A stretch of 64,000 bases of DNA, taken from the NCBI GenBank assembly GCA_020853525.1, contig JADYYS010000036.1, positions 62,001 to 126,000 of the forward strand. Direction: 5' to 3'. Positions 43,870 to 51,074 of this stretch are shown one piece after another. The stretch's first letter is position 1. Every line of letters starts with the position of its first letter. This DNA is from Ardenticatenales bacterium (GTDB lineage Bacteria > Chloroflexota > Anaerolineae > Epilineales > Epilineaceae). Below the pieces are notes generated by a model that did no database searches, was not told the DNA's origin, and saw only the letters and a program-made list of their open reading frames with translations. A program made the position numbers and the translations under genes.

Positions 43870-44928
43870 ATGAAGCCCCTTCCGATTTCCATTCGCCCGT
43901 TCGAACAGACCGATGCCGAGTACGAAGCTCGCACCGCCCTATCGAACGCCATGTACCCCGACGACTACATCGACACCGTCGCCGAGGCAAAGCACGAGGA
44001 CGCGCACCGCGACCCCAAGATCCACATCGAGCGCTGGATGGCCTACGGGCCGGACGGCACGCTCGTCGGGATCTCTTCCGCCGGGCAGTCGTCGTGGTCC
44101 TACCATCCGCGCAAGCTGTACATCGACGTCAACGTGCACCCGGACTGGCGCCGCCGCGGCGTCGGCACGCAGCTGTTCGACCACATCCGTGCCTCGGTCG
44201 AGCGACTCGACCCGGCCAAGCTGTCGGTCGGCGTACGCGACGACCAGGCCGATGCGATTCGCTTTGCCGAGCACCGGGGCTTCAGCGAGCTGATGCGCGA
44301 GTGGGAGAACCACCTCGACCTGGCGACGTACGACCCATCGGCGTTCGCCGGCAAGGCGGAAGCCGTCGAGGCCTCGGGCATCCGCCTGGCGACGCTCACC
44401 GAGCTGCGCGCCGAGGATCCCGACGGCTGGGGCCGGCGACTGTTCGAGGTGTCGAACGCAGCGGCGGCCGACATCCCATCGACCGACAAGCACACCGACC
44501 CGGACTTCGACGTCTGGATCAAGCGGTTCGTCGACAGCCCGAACCTGGTACCCGACGGCTTCATGATCGCCGTCGTCGACGGCGAGATGGCCGGCATCTC
44601 GACGCTCTGGCTCAGCCAAGGCGAGCCGGACGTCGTCTACACCGGCCTGACCGGCGTCCGGCGGGAGTACCGCCGCCGCGGGATCGCGCTCGCGCTCAAG
44701 CTGCGCGCGCTCGACTACGCCCGGACGAACGGCTTCAAGAAGGTGAAGACCTGGAACAACACCGGCAACCAGGGGATGCTCGCCATCAACTACGCGCTCG
44801 GCTTCAAGCCGCAGCCGGCCTGGATCGACTACGCCCTGATCCTCGACCCGGCGGTGGCCGAGGCGACCGCGTGGGAAAACCCGGGGACGTTCGTGGATCC
44901 GGCCACGATCGCGGTGCCGGTGGGTTGA
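43870..44928 (+). CDS. Tandem GNAT-family N-acetyltransferase
   Basis: 352 residues with two GNAT domains. The N-terminal one has the acetyl-CoA pyrophosphate loop 'HPDWRRRGVGTQLFDHI' (R-x-x-G-x-G/A), followed by 'FAEHRGFSEL'. The C-terminal one has 'RREYRRRGIALALKLRALDYARTNG', then 'WNNTGNQGMLAINYALGFKPQP', the N-x-x-M-x-x-x-N-x-x-x-G-F end typical of aminoglycoside- or mycothiol-synthase-like double GNATs. Transfers an acetyl group from acetyl-CoA to an amine; substrate unknown, possibly an antibiotic or small metabolite. AGGAG precedes the ATG. Any transcript starting at the leader promoter must pass two intrinsic terminators, implying conditional expression, unless a weak local promoter (TTGACC at 43801) is used. 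A terminator follows the gene. Confidence 0.93.
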   Translation: MKPLPISIRPFEQTDAEYEARTALSNAMYPDDYIDTVAEAKHEDAHRDPKIHIERWMAYGPDGTLVGISSAGQSSWSYHPRKLYIDVNVHPDWRRRGVGTQLFDHIRASVERLDPAKLSVGVRDDQADAIRFAEHRGFSELMREWENHLDLATYDPSAFAGKAEAVEASGIRLATLTELRAEDPDGWGRRLFEVSNAAAADIPSTDKHTDPDFDVWIKRFVDSPNLVPDGFMIAVVDGEMAGISTLWLSQGEPDVVYTGLTGVRREYRRRGIALALKLRALDYARTNGFKKVKTWNNTGNQGMLAINYALGFKPQPAWIDYALILDPAVAEATAWENPGTFVDPATIAVPVG

Positions 44929-44947
44929 CGTTGGTCGACGTGGTGTG

Positions 44948-44989
44948 ACGGACGGGGCGGTCGCGATGTGGAACCGCCCCGTCCGTTTC
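44948..44989 (+). terminator. Intrinsic terminator after the GNAT gene
   Basis: Perfect 14-bp stem (44948-44961 with 44973-44986), 11-base loop, followed by TTT and C-rich sequence. Confidence 0.8.
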
Positions 44990-45022
44990 CCCGGTCACGG
45001 CCCCCCGACACACGGATTGCAT

Positions 45023-45079
45023 TGATCCGCCCAACGACGCTATCGATCCGCCCAACGACGTTATCGATCCGCCCAACAC
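45023..45079 (+). repeat. 21-bp tandem repeat, about 2.7 copies
   Basis: Unit YGATCCGCCCAACGACGYTAT at 45023-45043 and 45044-45064, with a third partial copy from 45065. Non-coding; sits between the GNAT terminator and a palindromic element. Confidence 0.8.
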
Positions 45080-45085
45080 GTGGTT

Positions 45086-45236
45086 CCGTAGGGGCAGGTC
45101 CCCGTGCCTGCCCCGCAGGCCGCCGCCCCAAAAACATCCCCACGACCCGAACAACGATCAATCGTCGTGGTTTTGGCCGTGGCGTGGTGGAGGAGCGGAC
45201 GGCCTGCGGGGCAGGCACGGGGACCTGCCCCTACGG
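45086..45236. repeat. Inverted pair of GTAGGGGC palindromes (BIME-like), overlapping a stop codon
   Basis: The 37-base arms 45086-45122 and 45200-45236 are exact inverted copies; each is itself a hairpin with GGGGCAGG and CCTGCCCC. The 77-base centre has further short inverted segments. On the minus strand the right arm starts CCG-TAG-GGG-CAG, and this TAG (45231-45233) is the stop codon of the gene that follows. Very close in design to the pair at 35667-35751. Confidence 0.85.
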
Positions 45237-46385
45237 GACCGCCTCATCCTTCCGATACCACCTGTCGTACGTCCGTTCCGGCAACCACCGCGACCCCCCC
45301 GGCACCTCCGGCCGCGCCCCGACGGCGAACAGGTTCGCGCTGCCGGAGGCCTTGTAGGTGGCCACGAAGGCATGGGCCGGGAAGCGCTCGCGGGCATCCT
45401 TCACCGTCAGGTCGCGGACGGGCTGGGCGGTGGCGGCCGTGGCGATGAGGTGGCCGGGCGGGCCGTGGACGTAGCCTTCGCCGGTGCGCAGCGGCGCGGC
45501 GTCGGAGATCTTCTTCACGTTCAGCCGCAGCGGCCAAGTCGGCGCCCCGGTGCCGGCGATCTCATGGCTGATGATCGTGAACTCGCTGGCGGCGTACGGC
45601 GCGTCCAGGACCTTCGTGAACGGCTCGAGGCCGAGGATGAGCGACGCCAGCGCCCGGATGCGGGCCGCGGCCGGATCGGGCGGCAGATCGCCCTCCACCC
45701 AGTGGTTCAGCCCGCCGATGGAGATGCGCTTCCAGTCCTTCTCGCCCGACCCGAACGCCATGAACAGGTGCGCCGCAAAGCGCGACTCGTCCGGATGGTT
45801 GTACCGGGCCTCGAGGTCGAAGATCTTCACGTCGTAGTGCAGCGGCACGAGCCAGCGCTGGAGTTGGGCGTCATCGACGCGCGTTTCATATAGCGTCTGG
45901 TCGTAACTGAACAGGCGCCGAAAGGCGATCACGCGGCCGTCGCCGTACACCGTCAGGTAGGGCGTGCCGCTCATCTCCTCCCATGCGATCCCCTGGTCCT
46001 CCGCATCCGTTCGGCCGATCTGCAGGACGATCTGCGCCGCGTCCGTCGGATACGCCGCCCGGCGCGGATCCGCCGTGGCCGTGGCCGTGGCCGTCGGCGG
46101 CAAGGGCGTGTGCGTCGGCAGCGGCGTTCGCGTCGGGCCGGTCGTCGGCTGCACCGCCGACGTCGGGGCCGAACGGTACGGAGCCGACGGACCGCGGATC
46201 GCCCACGGCAGCCGCGCGAACGACCGGGCGTCGTCGGCCAGCGGGGACGAGGCGGCAGGCGGCGCGTCGGAAAGGCCGGTCAGCACCAACACGCCGACGG
46301 CGAGCACAGCGCCGGCGAGTTGCGCCAAGCGGCGGTCCGGGCGGTCGATCGAGCGCAGCATCGGGCGCACCTTTGTCGGGCACAT
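45231..46385 (-). CDS. Secreted hypothetical protein with Thr/Pro linker
   Basis: 384 residues. N-terminal hydrophobic segment (about 19-38, 'LAQLAGAVLAVGVLVLTGLS') for export, then an Ala/Ser stretch and the Pro/Thr linker 'TPLPTHTPLPPTATATATAD'. The folded part ('AQIVLQIGRTDAEDQGIAWEE...PYLTVYGDGRVIAF', 'DDAQLQRWLVPLHYDVKIFDLEARY', '...DRWYRKDEAVP') resembles the many small surface proteins of this phylum that begin with 'P-x-x-x-V-Y-G-D-G-R-V'; no name is available to me. The ATG at 46385 is preceded by CCGGAG. Its stop codon is provided by the palindromic element at its 3' end. Confidence 0.75.
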   Translation of the reverse strand: MCPTKVRPMLRSIDRPDRRLAQLAGAVLAVGVLVLTGLSDAPPAASSPLADDARSFARLPWAIRGPSAPYRSAPTSAVQPTTGPTRTPLPTHTPLPPTATATATADPRRAAYPTDAAQIVLQIGRTDAEDQGIAWEEMSGTPYLTVYGDGRVIAFRRLFSYDQTLYETRVDDAQLQRWLVPLHYDVKIFDLEARYNHPDESRFAAHLFMAFGSGEKDWKRISIGGLNHWVEGDLPPDPAAARIRALASLILGLEPFTKVLDAPYAASEFTIISHEIAGTGAPTWPLRLNVKKISDAAPLRTGEGYVHGPPGHLIATAATAQPVRDLTVKDARERFPAHAFVATYKASGSANLFAVGARPEVPGGSRWLPERTYDRWYRKDEAVP

Positions 46386-46515
46386 CAGCGGACTCCGGGC
46401 TCACAGCGAGGGAGAGCGACGCCGCAAGGATAGCAGCGTGGCCAACGCGGCCGTCCCGCATCCGCCGGCCGCGTGGCCCCCGGGATCCTATGAATCGGGG
46501 TTCCCCGCGCCCCGA

Positions 46516-48120
46516 TCAGCCGACCGGCCGGGCCTGCGTCCGGACCAGCGCCTCGGCCGTCTCGTCCGTGTACCCCAGGACGTGCGCTGCATCGCGCCAG
46601 GTCTGGCGCGGCGTCAGCCGTACCCGCCGCGCCCCGTCGGCACCGCGCTCGACGATGAGCTCGAGCGCTTCGAGCAGGCCGCAATGGTGCGCACCGCGTA
46701 CCCCGGACAGGATCTCCTGGTAGGCGCCGACGCCCAGGATCGCCACTTGGACGTCGTCGCCCTCGGGCAGGAGGATGGCGGCGTCCTCGCCGCAGCGCTT
46801 GGGCGGGTAGCGGCCGTCGGAATCGCACGTCACGTCGCCCAGCCGCAGCGCCCGCGCCGGCCGGTCCGCGCCGCGCGTCGCGAGCATCCGGAAGGACTTG
46901 TCGATAAGCAGCATGTCCGGGATCGCCGCCATGAGCCCGCCGTCGATGAGCGCCCAGTCGACCGGCCGATCGTCGTTGTCCTTCGTCTGCAGCTGGCCGA
47001 ACACGTGGATGCCCGCTTCCTCGGCCACCAGGCTGCCGAGTTCGTACGTCACGTCCGGCGACGGCACCCCGGCCGCCGCAGCCGCTTCGGCCAGCGCGGT
47101 CAGCACGCCGCGCACCAGACCGGCGTGGTCATAGTTCTCGGACAGCGGCGGCACCCCGCCTCCCAGGTTGAGCTCGACCAGCGTCGGGTGCGCCGCCCGC
47201 AGCTCGGACCAGATCGCCCCGGCCACGCGGTAGGCCGCCACCATTTCGGGCAGCGGGATCTCCTCGGCTGCGCCGACCATCGCGTGCAGCGTCGTCAGCG
47301 TGAGGTTCGGGGCGGTGTCCACCGCTACCGCGGCCGAGGCAAGCTGCTCGGGCGCCAGACCGAACCGGCTGACGCAGGCCGCCAGCGACGGGCGGTCGAC
47401 GATCCGGCCGAACTTCAGCCGAAGTCCGACATCGAGCGGCACGCCCGCCGCGGCGAAGTACGGGAGCTCGCCCCAGTCCAGGATCGGTTCGATCCGCCAG
47501 CCCTCGCGCCGCAGGCGCACGATGGTCGCAGCGTAGCTGCCGTCGACCCCCAGCGCCAGGCGGTCGGCCCGCGGCACGGCCAGGCGGCCGTCGGACGACG
47601 GCGGGACCGGTGACGGCGCCGCATCGGCCGGCTCCGTCGTGCGCTCGGCGGCTACCGAGCCGGGCGGCGGCAGCTTGAAGCCGTTGCAGACCACGCGCAT
47701 GCCCTCGGGCAGCAGGCCGTGCCGGCGGAGCCACTCCAGGTGTCGCAGGTCCTGCGTGCTGCTCGTCTCGGCGTGCCAGCCCGAGCGGTAGGCGGCGTGC
47801 GTCACCTCGGCGGCCATGTTGGCCTTCGATGCGTACAGGTAGTTCAAGCGACCGGCATAGCCGATCTCGACCGCCACCGCGCGCGTCAGCGCCATCCACT
47901 CCGAGCAGCGGCGCTCGATGACCGTCGTGTCGACGACCTCGAGCGGCGTGGCGCACGCGGCCACCGCATCGGCGAGGCGCAGGTCGTTCACCCACAGGTC
48001 CCCGGCCTCGTCGTACCGCACGTGGTCCCAGATATGGGTCCCGGCGTACAGCTCGGTCACGGCTTGGCGGTACGGCCGGCCGATCCAGCGGCCCACATCC
48101 GACTTCGACAGGTCCGACAT
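46516..48120 (-). CDS. Arginine/diaminopimelate decarboxylase-like PLP enzyme (fold III)
   Basis: 534 residues. The alanine-racemase-like barrel has the PLP lysine in 'LNYLYASKANMAAEV' (Lys99), a phosphate-binding Gly-rich loop 'VELNLGGGVPP', and 'LGDVTCDSDGRYPP' (about residue 432), equivalent to the Cys-Asp-Ser-Asp substrate motif of biosynthetic arginine decarboxylase SpeA. SpeA enzymes are usually 630-660 residues, so this one lacks about 100; the region between the two halves ('PPSSDGRLAVPRADRL') is short and low in complexity. It could be a trimmed SpeA making agmatine for polyamines, or a related decarboxylase. GAGGAG precedes the ATG. It stands alone with no polyamine gene nearby. The CDSD motif favours arginine. 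Confidence 0.8.
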   Translation of the reverse strand: MSDLSKSDVGRWIGRPYRQAVTELYAGTHIWDHVRYDEAGDLWVNDLRLADAVAACATPLEVVDTTVIERRCSEWMALTRAVAVEIGYAGRLNYLYASKANMAAEVTHAAYRSGWHAETSSTQDLRHLEWLRRHGLLPEGMRVVCNGFKLPPPGSVAAERTTEPADAAPSPVPPSSDGRLAVPRADRLALGVDGSYAATIVRLRREGWRIEPILDWGELPYFAAAGVPLDVGLRLKFGRIVDRPSLAACVSRFGLAPEQLASAAVAVDTAPNLTLTTLHAMVGAAEEIPLPEMVAAYRVAGAIWSELRAAHPTLVELNLGGGVPPLSENYDHAGLVRGVLTALAEAAAAAGVPSPDVTYELGSLVAEEAGIHVFGQLQTKDNDDRPVDWALIDGGLMAAIPDMLLIDKSFRMLATRGADRPARALRLGDVTCDSDGRYPPKRCGEDAAILLPEGDDVQVAILGVGAYQEILSGVRGAHHCGLLEALELIVERGADGARRVRLTPRQTWRDAAHVLGYTDETAEALVRTQARPVG

Positions 48121-48388
48121 CGTGCGCTCCTCGAAGGCTGTGCAATGGGATTGTACGACGCCGCGTCCCCGAACTGTTTGACCGCCCCCCGCCCGTCTTC
48201 TACCATGCCGCCCGGATGCGTCGGCAGGATCGCCGCCAAGCGTGGGAGAACGGCTGTCGGCCGCCCACCGCGCGACCCAACGGCCGGACGCGCGTATATG
48301 ATCGCCGTGCCTTCCCAGAACCCTCCCCGGCAACGCGGTTGCCGGCCGCCCCGCCCGACGACCGGATCGAAACGCCAGGAGCGACGAA

Positions 48389-49222
48389 GTGAACCTATTC
48401 AAGCGGATCGCCGACTTCTTCCGGATGCTCATGGGCATCTTCGTCGATCGCGCCGAGGACAGCGTGCCGCTGGAGCGCCGGCTGGCGTATGACCGGGTGA
48501 AGCGGGCAGAGAACCTCAAGAAGCAGATGGGCGCGGCCGAGGATGTCGGGGCCGCCGCCGAGATGATGGTCCAGCAGCTGGCCGAGGCGCGCATCGTGGC
48601 CGCCAACCTGCGCCACGAAGCCAAGCAGCACCTCCAGGCGGCAGCCGCCGCGGCCGGCAAGGGAGACGCCACCACGGCCGAGGCCGAGGAGGCGCGTGCC
48701 ACGAGCCTGGCCGAGGAGCTCGCCCAGGCCGAGGCCGAGGTCGGTGATCTCGAACAGGTCGTCGAGGATGCCCTTCAGGACAAGAAGGAAGCCATCCACA
48801 TGATCCTCGACCAGGCCAAGGAGCTCGAGAAGCTCTCGCGGCACGACACCCGCCTGGTCGCTCGCGCGCGGATGACCGGCATGCGCCGCCAGCAGCTCGA
48901 GCTGCGCGAGCAGATGATGGACCTCGTCCCGAACGACCAGTCCAACATCCGCGCCCGGGCGCAGGAGCGCCTCCAGACGGACGAGGCCCGCTACCGGTCG
49001 CGCAGGGACGTCGTGGACGCGCTGTGGGACCAGAAGCGGCGGGCCACGACCGATCGCATGTTGACGACGAGCGCCGCCGGCGCCGCCAAGCTGGAAGAGC
49101 TGAAGGCGGAGCTGGGCTTCGCTCCGCCGGCCGCGGCGCCGGAAGTCGAGGCACCGGCCGAGATCGAGGCCGGCGCCGGCGACAACGGCGCATCGCAGCA
49201 GGCAGCGGGCGGGAACGGCTGA
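48389..49222 (+). CDS. PspA/IM30-like coiled-coil membrane-stress protein
   Basis: 277 residues from a GTG preceded by AGGAG. The N-terminus 'NLFKRIADFFRMLMGIFVDRAED' is an amphipathic helix like that of PspA/Vipp1, followed by long coiled coils ('AEDVGAAAEMMVQQLAEARIVAANLRHEAKQHLQ', 'EEARATSLAEELAQAEAEVGDLEQVVEDALQDKKEAIHMIL'). The C-terminal 40 residues are Ala/Pro/Glu-rich and disordered. PspA-type proteins bind stressed membranes and form ESCRT-III-like rods. The next gene is a membrane-anchored substrate-binding/OmpA chimera 79 bases downstream, so the two are probably an operon for envelope maintenance. Sequence divergence from canonical PspA makes the exact subfamily uncertain. Confidence 0.78.
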   Translation: MNLFKRIADFFRMLMGIFVDRAEDSVPLERRLAYDRVKRAENLKKQMGAAEDVGAAAEMMVQQLAEARIVAANLRHEAKQHLQAAAAAAGKGDATTAEAEEARATSLAEELAQAEAEVGDLEQVVEDALQDKKEAIHMILDQAKELEKLSRHDTRLVARARMTGMRRQQLELREQMMDLVPNDQSNIRARAQERLQTDEARYRSRRDVVDALWDQKRRATTDRMLTTSAAGAAKLEELKAELGFAPPAAAPEVEAPAEIEAGAGDNGASQQAAGGNG

Positions 49223-49301
49223 TCGCTCTCCGCCACGACCGACATCGAATCGCATCGCCCGGCCGCCCGCCGGCCGGGCCGCGCCGAGAGGCAACGTCGC
49301 C

Positions 49302-50975
49302 ATGAAGGTCCGCTGGGGAAGGGTCGCGTTCGGGTTGTTCGTCGTGGCCTTCGGGTGCGCGCTCATCGGCGTCCTGCTGGCACCGCAGCTCTCGCGGCAG
49401 CTGGCGGATTCGGGCGACACGCCACCGGCGGCGACCGCTGCCGGCTATGACCGGCCCGCCGCTGCGGGCCGCGGCACCTCCACGGCCCGCAGCGCGGTCC
49501 CGACGCGCGCGCAAGCCGGTGACCTGAAGCCGTTCCGTGTGCTGACGCTGCAGTACACGCCGTATATGGCGACGCTGGCCCACATGGCGGCGAGCGGGTC
49601 GATGGAACGCTACGGCTACACGCTCGAGCTCGTCGACGTGTACGCCGAGGACGTCGACCTCGATGAGGAGGGCCAATGCGAGGCGGTGCGCAGCGGCTCG
49701 TACGACGCGCTGGCCACGACGCTCGACGCCGTGCGGAAGTGCGGGCCGGGCGTCGCGGTCGGCGTCCCGATCGGCCAGAGCGCCGGCAACGACGCGATCG
49801 TCGCCAAGGCCGGCATCGAAACGTGGCAGGGCATCTTCGACCATGCCATCGCGTTCACGGGCGGCAGCGTGTCGGAGTACATGGCGTGCTTCGCCAGCCA
49901 CACCGCCAACGCCCCGATCCGCGTGCCGATCCCGGCCGACGACGCCGCGGCCGCCGTCGACGACTGGATCAACAGCGGCGTCGAGCAGGACATCGCGTCC
50001 GTCGTTGCCTGGGAGCCCGAGGTGGAACGCGCGCTCGGCGCGGTGGAGGGCAGCCACGTCATCCTCTCGAGCAAAGACGTCCGCATCCTGTGGGACGTCG
50101 TCGAGTTTTCCCGGCTGCGGATGGATGCCGATCCGGCCGCCTTCGAGGCGTTCACACGCGCCTACTACGCCAGCCTGCTCGACTTGTCATCCAACCCGGA
50201 CGCAGCGCTCGACCGCATCCTTGCCTGGTCAGACGGCGACGACGCCCGCCAGGCGCTCCTGACCACGGAGGAGGCCGCCACGTTCCGCGCCGACCTCGAC
50301 CGCGAAGCGTTCGCCACGCTGCGCGATGCGGCGCAGCTCATGGAGGAGAAGGCGACGCTCCGCAACCGCCTCGAGGAATCGGCCTTCTACTGGCGCTACT
50401 GCGGCGCCGCGGTGCCCGACGTCCCCGACCTCGACACGCTCATCGCCGACACGTTCGTGCTGGCGGCGCGCGCCGAGCCGGCCCTCGTCGGCAGCGCGTC
50501 GGAGCGGCCCAGCGCCGAGGTCTTCCAGGTGACGGACTATACGAACCGTGAGGCGGTGTCCGACGACCAGATCGCCGGCGCCCGGCTGATCTTCGAGACC
50601 GGCGTCGAGATCGAGTTCCTGCCCAATCGCACGGACTTCCGCGACGCCGCGTCCGCCCTCGGCACGCTCGAGGATGCCGTCCGCTTCCTCCGCACGTGCG
50701 CCGACTGCGTCCTCGAGGTCCAGGGCAGCTCGGCCCTGCCGGGCGCAGCGCTCGCCCGCAACCAGGCCAGCCAGACCGATGCCGACGCACTGGCCGTCGC
50801 CCGGGGCCGCAAGGTCCACGAGACGCTCATCCAGCAGTTCGACGTACCCGCGGCCCAGCTCCGCTTCATCGAAACCGCCCATGCCCGCCGCTTCGCGGGC
50901 AGCACGAACGAGCAGGAGTTGCGCCAGGATCGCCGGACCTACCTGACGGGCTACCAGTTGACCGGCGGCCTGTGA
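49302..50975 (+). CDS. Substrate-binding (SsuA/NMT1-like) protein fused to an OmpA-like domain
   Basis: 557 residues. N-terminal signal anchor ('VAFGLFVVAFGCALIGVLLA'), a linker, then a periplasmic-binding-type domain (about 78-300: 'FRVLTLQYTPYMATLAHMAASGSMERYGYTLELVDVYAEDVDLDEEGQCEAVRSGSYDALATTLDAVRKCG') of the SsuA/NMT1 sort. A helical segment follows and the C-terminal 130 residues have the OmpA peptidoglycan-binding layout ('EIEFLPNRTDFRDAASALGTLEDAVRFL', 'LAVARGRKVHETLIQQFDVPAAQLRFI'), though the usual GHTD turn reads 'GSSALPG'. It could sense a ligand and bind the cell wall. Paired with the PspA-like gene. No ABC permease or ATPase is next to it, so a transport role is doubtful. Confidence 0.85.
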   Translation: MKVRWGRVAFGLFVVAFGCALIGVLLAPQLSRQLADSGDTPPAATAAGYDRPAAAGRGTSTARSAVPTRAQAGDLKPFRVLTLQYTPYMATLAHMAASGSMERYGYTLELVDVYAEDVDLDEEGQCEAVRSGSYDALATTLDAVRKCGPGVAVGVPIGQSAGNDAIVAKAGIETWQGIFDHAIAFTGGSVSEYMACFASHTANAPIRVPIPADDAAAAVDDWINSGVEQDIASVVAWEPEVERALGAVEGSHVILSSKDVRILWDVVEFSRLRMDADPAAFEAFTRAYYASLLDLSSNPDAALDRILAWSDGDDARQALLTTEEAATFRADLDREAFATLRDAAQLMEEKATLRNRLEESAFYWRYCGAAVPDVPDLDTLIADTFVLAARAEPALVGSASERPSAEVFQVTDYTNREAVSDDQIAGARLIFETGVEIEFLPNRTDFRDAASALGTLEDAVRFLRTCADCVLEVQGSSALPGAALARNQASQTDADALAVARGRKVHETLIQQFDVPAAQLRFIETAHARRFAGSTNEQELRQDRRTYLTGYQLTGGL

Positions 50976-51003
50976 TCATGCCCGCGGCGGCGCCGCCGAG
51001 GGC

Positions 51004-51058
51004 GGGCGATCAGCGCCCGAAAGCCACTCCCGGCGGCGCCTGCGGGCGCTGATCGCCC
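51004..51058 (+). terminator. 16-bp perfect inverted repeat
   Basis: GGGCGATCAGCGCCCG (51004-51019) and its exact complement (51043-51058) with 23 bases between, in the 99-bp gap after the OmpA-chimera gene and before the glycosyltransferase. Probably a terminator or a recombination footprint; no T-run follows. Confidence 0.55.
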
Positions 51059-51074
51059 AGATCGCAGCAGCCAC

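Noticed and set aside
45086-45236. CRISPR-like array from the paired palindromes and 21-bp repeats
   Set aside because: The palindromes are inverted, not direct, repeats; the 21-bp units are directly adjacent without spacers; no cas gene is present.
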